Assembly (NCBI RefSeq): GCF_002075345.1
Contig: NZ_NAEW01000001.1
Coordinates: forward strand, 248,001 to 312,000
Length of the DNA: 64,000 bases
Reading direction: 5' to 3'
Origin: Citrobacter braakii
Lineage (GTDB): Bacteria; Pseudomonadota; Gammaproteobacteria; Enterobacterales; Enterobacteriaceae
Shown: positions 51,953 through 62,411 of the stretch, in pieces
Layout of the letters: the number at the start of each line of letters is the position of its first letter
Position numbering within the stretch: the first letter of the stretch is position 1
Translations under genes and position numbers: made by a program
The notes under the pieces: model-generated
The model's input: the letters and a program-made list of their open reading frames with translations, nothing else
Told to the model about the DNA's origin: nothing
Databases searched by the model: none

Positions 51953-53596
51953 TTATTCAGACGCAACCGGTTGTTTTATGCACTTTTCACGCTCGGGGCG
52001 AGGGTATTTCCATAACCAGCGGCCTGTAACCATACGCCAGTAAAATAACGCGGCGCGCACGGCCCAGTCGAAGAACATCCCTAACCAAACGCCGACTACA
52101 CCCCATCCTAATACGATTCCCAAGGTGTAACCCGCCACAACGCGACAGCCCCACATGCCCAACATCGATACCCACATCGCAAAACGCACATCACGTGCGC
52201 CCTTAAACCCTGATGGTAGCACCCAGGATGCCGCCCATATCGGCATAAACGCTGCGTTGAGCCAAATTAGGATGACTATGACCTCTTTTACATCCTGATC
52301 GTGGGTATAAAATGAGGCCATAACGCCGGCAAAGGGGGCGGTTAGCCAGGCGATGGCGGTTAAGCCGATTGTTGAGAGCCAGAATATATGGCGTAACTGG
52401 ATTTCCGCTTGGGCAATCTGACCATTTCCCAGACGCCTGCCGGTAATGATTGTCGACGCGGAGCCTAAAGCATTCCCCGGCAGGTTGATGAGCGCGGCGA
52501 TAGAAAAGGCAATGAAGTTTCCGGCAATTACGCTGGTTCCCATGCCGGAGACAAACATTTGCGTTAACAGTTTACCGCCATTAAATAGCACTGACTCAAT
52601 ACTTGCCGGAATACCGATCCCCATAACTTCCCAGATAATGGCGAGATTGAGCGGCTTAAAATAGCTTTTGAAGGGAATTCGCAGCGCCGGATTAAAACCA
52701 ATCATCAGCACCCAGATAATGGCGAACGCACCGATGTAGCGTGAAATGGTCAGCCCGAGTCCTGCCCCCACAAATCCTAGCCCTTGCCAGGAAAAGCCCC
52801 CGTAGATCAGGATGCTACTGATAATGATATTTAGGATATTCATACCGCCATTAATCAACAGCGGAATTTTGGTATTTCCGGCTCCGCGGAGTGCGCCGCT
52901 ACCGATCAAAGCAATGGCTGCCGCCGGGTAGCTGAGCACCGTTAGTTCCAGATAGGTGAGTGCCAAAGCCTTAACATCGGGGGTTGCTTCACCGGCGACA
53001 ACGTCAATAATCTGTTCACCAAAATAGTGAATGACCGCTGCCAGCGCGGTAGCAAAAATCGTCATGATCACCAGCGATTGTCTGGCTGCTGCCCTTGCCC
53101 GTCGACGATCACGTTTTCCCAGGCTAAATGCTACCACCACCGTTGTTCCCAGATCGATGGCGGCAAAAAACGCCATGATGACCATGTTGAAACTGTCGGC
53201 GAGACCAACGCCAGCCATTGCTTCTTTTCCCAACCAGCTAACAAGGAAGGTACTCAGTACGCCCATCAACAGTACACAGGTGTTTTCCAGAAAAATGGGG
53301 ACCGCAAGCGGAGTGATTTCGCGCCAAAAGAGAACCTTATAACTCTTGCGTTTGGCATACCAGGGCGTGCGGGAAGCGACCTGGCGTAAGGCAGCGGAGA
53401 CGTTCAAAGTGGACCTTAAAGAAGAAAGTTGAAACCTCATTTCAAATGATGAGGGAGAATCCAAAAAGCTGCAAAGTTTTTTCCATTTAAAATGTCTGGA
53501 AATGCAACAAACTGTCGAGAGAAGCATCAATTGAAACTTATTCGGGGAAATGGGGTTTGACAAAAATTTTTTCGCCGCTAAGATAAGCCTCCACAA
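51953..53596 (-). CDS. yeeO: YeeO, MATE-family efflux transporter
   Basis: The MATE-family membrane protein has 12 predicted helices in about residues 90-530; E. coli YeeO exports FMN/FAD and toxic metabolites. The 547-residue frame starts at TTG 53596, with AGAGGA just upstream, but that sequence is the antisense of the tRNA-Asn acceptor stem, and codons 1-14 overlie the tRNA promoter. Met53 (53440; 495 residues) is a reasonable alternative start close to the first helix, though without a clear ribosome-binding site. The E. coli protein is also annotated at 547. Confidence 0.88.
   Translation of the reverse strand: MWRLILAAKKFLSNPISPNKFQLMLLSTVCCISRHFKWKKLCSFLDSPSSFEMRFQLSSLRSTLNVSAALRQVASRTPWYAKRKSYKVLFWREITPLAVPIFLENTCVLLMGVLSTFLVSWLGKEAMAGVGLADSFNMVIMAFFAAIDLGTTVVVAFSLGKRDRRRARAAARQSLVIMTIFATALAAVIHYFGEQIIDVVAGEATPDVKALALTYLELTVLSYPAAAIALIGSGALRGAGNTKIPLLINGGMNILNIIISSILIYGGFSWQGLGFVGAGLGLTISRYIGAFAIIWVLMIGFNPALRIPFKSYFKPLNLAIIWEVMGIGIPASIESVLFNGGKLLTQMFVSGMGTSVIAGNFIAFSIAALINLPGNALGSASTIITGRRLGNGQIAQAEIQLRHIFWLSTIGLTAIAWLTAPFAGVMASFYTHDQDVKEVIVILIWLNAAFMPIWAASWVLPSGFKGARDVRFAMWVSMLGMWGCRVVAGYTLGIVLGWGVVGVWLGMFFDWAVRAALFYWRMVTGRWLWKYPRPEREKCIKQPVASE
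53557..53584 (+). promoter_or_regulatory. Promoter of tRNA-Asn copy 3
   Basis: TTGACA (53557-53562) and TAAGAT (53579-53584) with a 16-base spacer; the tRNA starts 17 bases after the -10 box. It overlaps the 5' end of the yeeO open frame on the other strand. Confidence 0.85.
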
Positions 53597-53600
53597 CGAT

Positions 53601-53676
53601 TCCTCTGTAGTTCAGTCGGTAGAACGGCGGACTGTTAATCCGTATGTCACTGGTTCGAGTCCAGTCAGAGGAGCCA
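53601..53676 (+). tRNA. tRNA-Asn(GTT), copy 3
   Basis: Identical 76-base gene on the plus strand, inverted relative to the other two copies and divergent from yeeO. It has encoded CCA. Confidence 0.98.
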
Positions 53677-53682
53677 TATTTA

Positions 53683-53717
53683 AGAAGCCCGCTTAAGGAA
53701 ACTTAAGTGGGCTTTTT
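53683..53717 (+). terminator. Terminator of third tRNA-Asn
   Basis: AAGCCCGCTTAAG-GAAA-CTTAAGTGGGCTTTTT follows the tRNA. The stem is a diverged form of the terminator shared by the other two copies. Confidence 0.9.
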
Positions 53718-53736
53718 GTGTTCTCAGTCCAATGCA

Positions 53737-53757
53737 TCCACCTGACGAGCAGGTGGA
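53737..53757 (-). terminator. Hairpin downstream of fhuE
   Basis: TCCACCTG and CAGGTGGA form a perfect 8-base stem close to the fhuE stop codon. A T run is missing, so its effect is uncertain. Confidence 0.5.
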
Positions 53758-53774
53758 GCGTGATGTGTTTCGAA

Positions 53775-55961
53775 TCAGAACTGATAGCTGGCGGTGACGC
53801 TGACGTTGCGCGGCTCGCCATAGACGATAGATCCGTCGACATTGGTGTCGTAGGTTTTATCGAACAGGTTATTGAGGTTACCCTGCACAGAGAAATTTTT
53901 CGTCACCTGATAGCGAGTGAATAAATCGACCAGGGCGTAGCTTCCCTGTTCCGCACGGAATGTGCCAAACGGCGTGACCGTATCGCTATAAACACGATTC
54001 TGCCAGTTAACCCCACCGCCCACGGTCAGTTCCGGCATGGCTGGCAGGCGATAACGGGTAAACAGTTTTACTGTGGTACGCGGTAGGTTCGGGTTTACCG
54101 CATTGCCTTCGTTGTCTTCAGCAACATAGCGTGTCGCGCCGAACGTCATCTGCCAGTTATCGGTGATCGCACCGTTAACTTCGAATTCGACCCCTTTGCT
54201 GACCGTTCCATCCATAGCTCTATAGGCCGTGTCGCCATTGCTACCGGAAATTGGTACGCCGGTTGATTGGCCCACGTTATCCTGTTCAATGCGGAACACC
54301 GCGAGGGTGGTGGTTAAACGGCTGTTCATCCAGTCGGACTTCAGGCCAAGTTCATAGTTATTGCCGGTAATTGGGGAAAGGTATTTACCGGAACTGTCGC
54401 GCTTGTTCTGCGGCTGAAAGATTGAGGTATAGCTGGCGTACGTAGACCAGTTATCGTCAATGTCATACACCAGGCCCGCATACGGCGTGGTGTGGTTTTG
54501 TTCCATGCTGTAGGAGAGGGTGTCGATACGCCAGTTGGTATAACGCGCGCCGACAATCAAATGCAGTGGGTCGGCCAGCGAAATACGTGTTGCGGCGTAG
54601 AGCGATTTCATGTGCGTGGTATCGTCCTGGGCCAATGACTGCGGGTTCCAGTTGGTTTCCGGGAAGTTACCATCGAAGGTATAGAAGCTGCCGATTTCGT
54701 TGGGGAATACGTTCGCCCACGCGCTTTCGTAACGGTTATTCTGTTTACTGTAGCTGCCGCCCAGCATCAGATTATGCTGACGACCAAACAGGTCGTAACC
54801 GCCGTCGGCGAACAGATCGACGGCATCCACCTTACGCTTGCCGCTGTTCCAGCCGGTACCTCCGACGTAGTCATAGCCCGGACCATAGCTGCTATACGGG
54901 CCAATCAGCGTACCATCGGCTTTATTGACATAGGCATCGACGTACATCATTTTACTGTCAAACTTGACCTCGGAGTGGGTGGCATTCATGGTCGCCTGCC
55001 AGGTATCGGCAAAACGTTGCTTGATGGTGACAAACACTTTGTTGAAGTCTTTATCGTTGTACGCCCAGTCCGGCGCAGTGCTGCGCGAGCGGTCATAGCT
55101 GTTTTTGCTGCCGTCGGTATTCCAGCGCGGCAATCCACCCCATGTTGGGCTGTTGATATCAATGCGCTGGTATTCATAACCCACAGACAGGCTGGTGGTG
55201 CCGCCCAGATCGGCATCGACAATCCCGGAGAAGAACATTTTTTCGCTATTGTAGCGATCAAGCCAGGCGTCGTTATTCTGGTAGCCCGCCACGATGCGCC
55301 CGCGCACGTTGCCGTCTGCCGTGAGCGGGCTTTGCAGATCGGTCACATATCGTTGTTTATTCCAACTGCCATATTCCGCAGAAACATTACCGGTGAACTC
55401 GCGGCTGGAGGCATGCTTACGGATCATATTAATCGACGCTGAGGGGTTACCCGTCCCGGTCATTAGCCCGTTTGCGCCACGGACCACTTCGACACGCTCA
55501 AAAAGGGCCGTGTCGGAAAGGGCATCACCGAGATTCCAGCGGGATTCAAAATAGGTCGGAATCCCATCGACCATGTAGTTATCAATCTGAAATCCGCGAG
55601 AGTAATAGCTACTGCGATCTGAATCCGCCTGACTTCTGCTTATCCCCAACGTGTTGTCCATGACATCGCCCAGCGTTTGCAGTTGCTGATCTTCCATGCG
55701 CTGCTGACTGATAATACTGACTGATTGCGGAATATCGCGCTGCGTCATCTGCATTTTGGTGCCAGCAGTCGTTGATTTAACGCTGTAATCTTGCTCCTCA
55801 CTGGATGTGGCTGGAGCAGAGCCCTCAACGATAACTGTCTCTTCAGCAGGGGCTGCGAGGCTGGTGGAAGGCAATAGTGCTAACGTGATGCAGGCTGCCA
55901 GTACAGAAGGGGCAAGCCCCGGTTGGCGTTGGTCATCCCCGTTGTGTGTTGTGAAAGACAT
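53775..55961 (-). CDS. fhuE: FhuE, TonB-dependent coprogen/rhodotorulate receptor
   Basis: The 728-residue outer-membrane receptor takes up ferric coprogen, ferrioxamine B and rhodotorulic acid in E. coli. A signal peptide ends at SLAAPAEE, followed by a TonB box (ETVIVEG), a plug (about 70-200) and a 22-strand barrel ending in TASYQF. ATG 55961 gives the standard length. A Fur-box-like sequence lies just upstream. Confidence 0.95.
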   Translation of the reverse strand: MSFTTHNGDDQRQPGLAPSVLAACITLALLPSTSLAAPAEETVIVEGSAPATSSEEQDYSVKSTTAGTKMQMTQRDIPQSVSIISQQRMEDQQLQTLGDVMDNTLGISRSQADSDRSSYYSRGFQIDNYMVDGIPTYFESRWNLGDALSDTALFERVEVVRGANGLMTGTGNPSASINMIRKHASSREFTGNVSAEYGSWNKQRYVTDLQSPLTADGNVRGRIVAGYQNNDAWLDRYNSEKMFFSGIVDADLGGTTSLSVGYEYQRIDINSPTWGGLPRWNTDGSKNSYDRSRSTAPDWAYNDKDFNKVFVTIKQRFADTWQATMNATHSEVKFDSKMMYVDAYVNKADGTLIGPYSSYGPGYDYVGGTGWNSGKRKVDAVDLFADGGYDLFGRQHNLMLGGSYSKQNNRYESAWANVFPNEIGSFYTFDGNFPETNWNPQSLAQDDTTHMKSLYAATRISLADPLHLIVGARYTNWRIDTLSYSMEQNHTTPYAGLVYDIDDNWSTYASYTSIFQPQNKRDSSGKYLSPITGNNYELGLKSDWMNSRLTTTLAVFRIEQDNVGQSTGVPISGSNGDTAYRAMDGTVSKGVEFEVNGAITDNWQMTFGATRYVAEDNEGNAVNPNLPRTTVKLFTRYRLPAMPELTVGGGVNWQNRVYSDTVTPFGTFRAEQGSYALVDLFTRYQVTKNFSVQGNLNNLFDKTYDTNVDGSIVYGEPRNVSVTASYQF

Positions 55962-55972
55962 CGAAAAGTCCT

Positions 55973-55987
55973 TGATAATTATTAATA
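55973..55987 (-). promoter_or_regulatory. Candidate Fur box of fhuE
   Basis: TGATAAT-T-ATTAATA matches the 7-1-7 Fur motif TGATAAT-N-ATTATCA in 12 of 14 positions. It lies just upstream of the fhuE ribosome-binding site, where Fur binding would block expression when iron is plentiful. Confidence 0.6.
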
Positions 55988-56309
55988 TTAAGTTCGAATC
56001 ACTGAGGTTGTGATGAACCCTTTGGTTGTAAATTATTAAGTTTGCATATGAATGCAAATGCGAAATATACGCATTCACATTCAATGTGTAAACAGATGCT
56101 ACGGCATAAATGAAATGTTGTTTCAGTACTATGCTTAAGTAATAGCGACGGGAAATGGTTATAAGAACAGCAGTGGCAGGGCTTTTTGCTTAAAAAATCG
56201 AGGGTTAAAGTTGAAAGAGCGTGAGTAACTCGCTCATACTCTATACTCGCAGAGTGACCCGGCGTAGCATGGCATAACGCTTGGGCTGTTAATGAAAAAG
56301 GAAAACGTC
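55988..56309. other. fhuE-hinT divergent spacer
   Basis: The roughly 320 bases between the fhuE control region and hinT hold no gene. They contain the fhuE promoter and the hinT promoter, AT-rich around 56020-56120. An in-frame ATG at 56292 upstream of hinT is discussed there. No RNA gene was recognised. Confidence 0.5.
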
Positions 56310-56669
56310 GTGGCAGAAGAAACTATATTCAGCAAAATTATCCGTCGTGAAATTCCGTCAGATATCGTGTACCAGGATGAACTGGTCACTGCGTTTCGTG
56401 ATATTTCCCCTCAGGCACCTACGCACATTCTGATCATTCCTAACGTCCTGATCCCGACCGTCAACGATGTGACGGCGGAACACGAGCAGGCGCTGGGTCG
56501 CATGATCACCGTAGCGGCGAAAATCGCCGAGCAGGAAGGCATTGCTGCGGATGGGTATCGTTTAATTATGAATACCAATCGTCACGGCGGTCAGGAGGTG
56601 TATCACATTCATATGCACCTGCTGGGCGGGCGGGCGCTTGGTCCAATGCTTGCGCATAAAGGTCTGTAA
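56310..56669 (+). CDS. hinT: HinT, purine nucleoside phosphoramidase
   Basis: The 119-residue HIT-family protein hydrolyses adenosine phosphoramidates. The HIT motif has His99, His101 and His103 in [14 protein letters not shown] 56310 ([18 protein letters not shown]) gives the E. coli length; ATG 56292 would add six residues. It starts the hinT-ycfL-lpoB-thiK-nagZ-ycfP run. Confidence 0.95.
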   Translation: MAEETIFSKIIRREIPSDIVYQDELVTAFRDISPQAPTHILIIPNVLIPTVNDVTAEHEQALGRMITVAAKIAEQEGIAADGYRLIMNTNRHGGQEVYHIHMHLLGGRALGPMLAHKGL

Positions 56670-56671
56670 GC

Positions 56672-57046
56672 ATGACCAGAGGATGCATTGCACTTTCACT
56701 GAGCTTGCTGCTACTGGCTGGCTGTCGGGCACATCCTGAAATTCCGGTAAGTGATGAACAGTCGCTGGTGATGGAATCAACGATTCTGGCGTCGGGCATT
56801 ACAGCAGAACAGCCGACGTTAACCACGTCTGATATTCAGGCCTCAGCATCCTCGCGACTTTATAACGAAAGACAAGAACCCGTTACCGTTCATTATCGGT
56901 TTTACTGGTATGACGCCAGAGGACTGGAAATGCATCCTCTGGAAGCGCCACGCAGCGTGACTATCCCGGCTCATTCGTCGGTGACGCTGTACGGCAGCGC
57001 CAATTTTCTGGGGGCGCACAAGGTTAGACTTTATCTTTATTTGTAA
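56672..57046 (+). CDS. ycfL: YcfL, predicted lipoprotein
   Basis: The 124-residue protein has a signal peptide with lipobox LLAGC, so the mature protein would be lipid-anchored at about residue 17. It is a DUF1425 family member with an Ig-like beta fold (YRFYWYDARGLEMHP). Function is unknown. It is in the hinT-lpoB operon, 2 bases after hinT. Confidence 0.9.
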   Translation: MTRGCIALSLSLLLLAGCRAHPEIPVSDEQSLVMESTILASGITAEQPTLTTSDIQASASSRLYNERQEPVTVHYRFYWYDARGLEMHPLEAPRSVTIPAHSSVTLYGSANFLGAHKVRLYLYL

Positions 57047-57059
57047 GGGGTGAATCTTG

Positions 57060-57681
57060 ATGATCAAAATGAATCGCTACGCACTGATTGCCGCGCTGGC
57101 GATGTTTCTCTCTGGCTGTGTGGCGCAACGTGAGCCCGCACCAGTAGAGGAAGTAAAGCCAGTGCCGGAACAGCCCGCGCAGCCGCAACAACCGGTGCCG
57201 GTTGTACCAACGGTGCCAAGCATACCGCAGCAGCCGGGTCCGATTGAGCACGAGGACCAAACGGCGCAGCCGACGCCACGTCAACGTCACTATGACTGGA
57301 ACGGGGCTATGCAGCCGATGGTCGGCAAAATGCTGCAGGCTGACGGCGTCAAAGCGGGAGGTGTTCTGCTGGTTGATAGCGTGAATAACCGGACCAACGG
57401 CTCGTTGAATGCCGGTGAAGCCACCGAGACCTTGAGGAACGCGCTGGCGAATAACGGCAAGTTTACCCTGGTTTCCGCCCAGCAGTTGGCTGTCGCCAAA
57501 CAGCAGTTAGGTTTGTCGCCGAACGACAGTCTGGGAACGCGCAGCAAAGCGATTGGTATCGCCCGTAACGTTGGCGCACAGTATGTGCTCTATTCCAGCG
57601 CCTCCGGCAACGTCAATTCGCCGGCCCTGCAAATGCAATTAATGCTGGTACAAACTGGCGAGATAATCTGGTCAGGTAAAG

Positions 57682-57701
<20 letters not shown>
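57060..57701 (+). CDS. lpoB: LpoB, activator of PBP1b
   Basis: The 213-residue outer-membrane lipoprotein stimulates the synthase PBP1b. The lipobox is FLSGC (Cys about 19). A long Pro/Gln/Val-rich linker (about 25-70) reaches through the periplasm, followed by the globular domain ([20 protein letters not shown]). ATG 57060 with AGGGG upstream is chosen over TTG 57057. Its end overlaps thiK by 20 bases. Confidence 0.95.
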
Positions 57702-59542
<1,841 letters not shown>

Positions 59543-59563
59543 CGCAAGTTTGGCGAGGATGCG

Positions 59564-60106
59564 ATGATTATCTATTTACACGGTTTTGACTCTAACAGCC
59601 CGGGCAACCACGAAAAGGTGTTGCAGCTACAGTTCATCGACCCGGATGTCAGGCTGATTAGCTACAGTACGCGGCATCCTAAACATGACATGCAGCATCT
59701 ACTGAAAGAAGTGGACAAAATGCTGCAGCTTAATGTGGACGACCGTCCGCTGATTTGTGGCGTGGGGCTCGGGGGATATTGGGCTGAACGGATTGGTTTC
59801 CTGTGTGATATTCGTCAGGTAGTATTTAATCCCAACCTGTTCCCGTATGAGAACATGGAAGGAAAAATCGACAGGCCTGAAGAGTATGCCGATATCGCGA
59901 CAAAATGCGTGACCAATTTCCGCGAAAAGAATCGCGATCGCTGCCTGGTGATCCTGTCGCGTCATGATGAAGCGCTCAATAGTCAGCGTTCGTCAGAAGA
60001 GCTGCATCACTTTTACGAGATAGTCTGGGACGAAGAGCAGACGCACAAGTTTAAGAATATCTCCCCGCATTTGCAGCGCATCAAAGCGTTCAAGACGTTA
60101 GGTTAA
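59564..60106 (+). CDS. ycfP: YcfP, UPF0227 alpha/beta-hydrolase-fold protein
   Basis: The 180-residue protein has the alpha/beta hydrolase layout ([17 protein letters not shown] at the start), but its elbow reads GVGLGGYW, with no Ser nucleophile. The family has the same change. An esterase role is therefore doubtful; function is unknown. It follows nagZ and ends at a terminator before ndh. Confidence 0.9.
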   Translation: MIIYLHGFDSNSPGNHEKVLQLQFIDPDVRLISYSTRHPKHDMQHLLKEVDKMLQLNVDDRPLICGVGLGGYWAERIGFLCDIRQVVFNPNLFPYENMEGKIDRPEEYADIATKCVTNFREKNRDRCLVILSRHDEALNSQRSSEELHHFYEIVWDEEQTHKFKNISPHLQRIKAFKTLG

Positions 60107-60123
60107 TCCTCAATGAACGTTTA

Positions 60124-60151
60124 AAAAACCAGCCTTCGGGCTGGTTTTTTT
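60124..60151 (+). terminator. Rho-independent terminator of ycfP
   Basis: ACCAGCC-TTCG-GGCTGGT followed by TTTTTT, between ycfP and ndh. Confidence 0.92.
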
Positions 60152-60192
60152 GTTCTTAAAGTTCGTGTTGTCTATCTTTTCAGCATCAAAAC

Positions 60193-60206
60193 TTGATACA
60201 CATCAA
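60193..60206 (+). promoter_or_regulatory. FNR box upstream of ndh
   Basis: TTGAT-ACAC-ATCAA is a perfect FNR site, about 140 bases before ndh. FNR represses ndh under anaerobic conditions in E. coli from two sites. A weaker match TTGTT-GTTA-ATTAA lies near 60273-60286. Confidence 0.85.
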
Positions 60207-60342
60207 TTTTGGTATGACCAATGCACCGTTCGTGTTATTCTCACTCTCGAAGAACATTTTCATTATCGTAACTTGTTGTTAATTAAAGGCTATGCCTATA
60301 ACTTTTAATTAACAATTGGTTAATAAATTTAAGGGGGTCACG

Positions 60343-61647
60343 TTGACTACACCATTAAAAAGAATCGTGATTGTCGGCGGCGGTGCTGGCGGACTGGAAA
60401 TGGCGACGCAGCTGGGTAAAAAGCTGGGGCGCAAGAAAAAGGCCAAAATCACGCTGGTGGACAGAAACCACAGCCATTTATGGAAACCGTTACTGCATGA
60501 AGTCGCGACGGGTTCCCTGGACGAAGGCGTGGATGCGCTGAGCTATCTGGCGCATGCCCGTAACCACGGTTTCCAGTTTCAGTTGGGTTCGGTGGTGGAT
60601 ATCGATCGCGAAGCGAAAACCATTACTCTTGCCGAGCTGCGCGATGAGAAGGGCGAGCTGCTGGTTCCTGAGCGCAAAGTCCCGTATGACACGCTGGTGA
60701 TGGCGTTGGGTAGTACCTCCAACGATTTCAATACGCCGGGCGTCAAAGAAAACTGCATTTTCCTGGATAACCCGCATCAGGCGCGTCGTTTCCACCAGGA
60801 GATGCTGAATCTGTTCCTGAAGTATTCCGCGAATCTGGGCGCTAATGGCAAAGTAAATATCGCCATTGTCGGCGGCGGTGCGACGGGGGTTGAACTCTCA
60901 GCCGAGCTGCACAATGCGGTAAAACAGCTGCACAGCTATGGTTACAAAGGGCTGACCAACGAAGCGCTGAACGTTACGCTGGTAGAAGCCGGTGAGCGTA
61001 TTCTGCCTGCGTTGCCGCCGCGTATTTCCAGTGCTGCGCATAATGAGTTAACCAAACTGGGCGTACGCGTACTGACCCAGACGATGGTAACCAGCGCTGA
61101 TGAAGGCGGACTGCATACCAAGGATGGCGAGTACATTGAAGCCGATCTGATGGTGTGGGCTGCGGGGATCAAAGCGCCAGACTTTATGAAGGACATTGGC
61201 GGTCTGGAAACCAATCGTATTAACCAACTGGTGGTTGAGCCGACTCTGCAGACCACGCGCGATCCCGACGTGTACGCGATTGGCGACTGCGCTTCCTGCG
61301 CTCGCCCGGAAGGTGGTTTTGTGCCGCCGCGCGCTCAGGCTGCGCACCAGATGGCAAGCTGCGCAATGAACAACATTTTGGCGCAGATGAACGGCAAGCC
61401 GCTGAAAGCGTATCAGTACAAAGACCACGGCTCTCTGGTTTCACTTTCTAACTTCTCTACCGTGGGTAGCCTGATGGGTAACTTGACCCGTGGTTCGATG
61501 ATGGTAGAAGGGCGTATTGCGCGCTTTGTGTACATCTCACTGTACCGCATGCACCAGATTGCTCTGCACGGTTACTTTAAAACCGGTCTGATGATGCTGG
61601 TTGGCAGCATTAACCGGGTGATCCGCCCGCGTCTGAAACTGCATTAA
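60343..61647 (+). CDS. ndh: NADH dehydrogenase II
   Basis: The 434-residue non-pumping NADH:quinone oxidoreductase has an FAD-binding Rossmann motif ([14 protein letters not shown]), an NADH motif ([17 protein letters not shown]) and the [11 protein letters not shown] motif, plus a C-terminal amphipathic membrane-binding region. It starts at TTG 60343 after AAGGGGG; starts further upstream are in the control region. Confidence 0.97.
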   Translation: MTTPLKRIVIVGGGAGGLEMATQLGKKLGRKKKAKITLVDRNHSHLWKPLLHEVATGSLDEGVDALSYLAHARNHGFQFQLGSVVDIDREAKTITLAELRDEKGELLVPERKVPYDTLVMALGSTSNDFNTPGVKENCIFLDNPHQARRFHQEMLNLFLKYSANLGANGKVNIAIVGGGATGVELSAELHNAVKQLHSYGYKGLTNEALNVTLVEAGERILPALPPRISSAAHNELTKLGVRVLTQTMVTSADEGGLHTKDGEYIEADLMVWAAGIKAPDFMKDIGGLETNRINQLVVEPTLQTTRDPDVYAIGDCASCARPEGGFVPPRAQAAHQMASCAMNNILAQMNGKPLKAYQYKDHGSLVSLSNFSTVGSLMGNLTRGSMMVEGRIARFVYISLYRMHQIALHGYFKTGLMMLVGSINRVIRPRLKLH

Positions 61648-61814
61648 TACGGCTTATGGCGTCGGATGATTGTACTTATCCGGCGCCTTCCTTCAGAGTT
61701 CTCCGAATCATCCTGCCTTCGCTCCTCCTCGTGCTATTTTCATCCGTAATCTGATTGGCATTCCTTACCTTCTGTTGCAAAGTTGTTGCTAATAGCAAAA
61801 AAGGAGGAAGTCCC

Positions 61815-62354
61815 GTGAATAAATCTATGTTGGCGGGTATAGGGATTGGCGTAGCTGCTGCGCTGGGTGTTGCAGCGGTGGCCAGTCTTAACGTTTTTGA
61901 GCGTGGCCCACAGTATGCACAAGTTGTCTCTGCAACACCGATTAAAGAGTCGGTAAAAACACCGCGCCAGGAGTGTCGGAACGTGACGGTCACACACCGT
62001 AAGCCGGTACAAGATGAAAACCGTATCGCGGGTTCCGTGCTGGGTGCGGTTGCTGGTGGCGTTATCGGCCATCAGTTTGGCGGCGGACGCGGTAAAGATA
62101 TTGCTACCGTGGCCGGTGCTTTAGGCGGCGGTTATGCAGGTAACCAGATCCAGGGTTCGATGCAAGAAAATGATACGTACACTACTACGCAGCAGCGTTG
62201 TAAAACGGTGTATGACAAATCTGAAAAAATGCTGGGCTACGACGTGACGTACAAAATTGGCGATCAGCAGGGGAAAATCCGTATGGATAAGGACCCCGGC
62301 GCGCAAATTCCGTTGGATAACAACGGACAGTTGGTACTGAATAACAAAGCGTAA
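61815..62354 (+). CDS. ycfJ: YcfJ, glycine-zipper protein
   Basis: The 179-residue protein has an N-terminal membrane segment (MLAGIGIGVAAALGVAAVAS) and a glycine-zipper 2TM domain (GSVLGAVAGGVIGHQFGGGR). Function is unsettled; it is associated with the cell envelope and biofilm. GTG 61815 with AGGAGG upstream gives the E. coli length. Confidence 0.93.
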   Translation: MNKSMLAGIGIGVAAALGVAAVASLNVFERGPQYAQVVSATPIKESVKTPRQECRNVTVTHRKPVQDENRIAGSVLGAVAGGVIGHQFGGGRGKDIATVAGALGGGYAGNQIQGSMQENDTYTTTQQRCKTVYDKSEKMLGYDVTYKIGDQQGKIRMDKDPGAQIPLDNNGQLVLNNKA

Positions 62355-62375
62355 AATAGCATTATCCTGAACATT

Positions 62376-62411
62376 AGCCCCCCATTCGCTCAGGCTGGGG
62401 GGCTTTTTTTA
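62376..62411. terminator. Terminator between ycfJ and iutA-like gene
   Basis: AGCCCCCCA ... TGGGGGGCT followed by TTTTTTT. It lies after ycfJ and abuts the stop of the convergent receptor gene. Confidence 0.9.

Noticed and set aside
54774..55442. 222-codon frame antisense to fhuE
   Set aside because: Shadow of fhuE; no support besides length.
61650..61690. Possible further REP element after ndh
   Set aside because: Only half of the REP consensus is present (GCGTCGGATGA and TTATCCGGCGCC); not enough to call.
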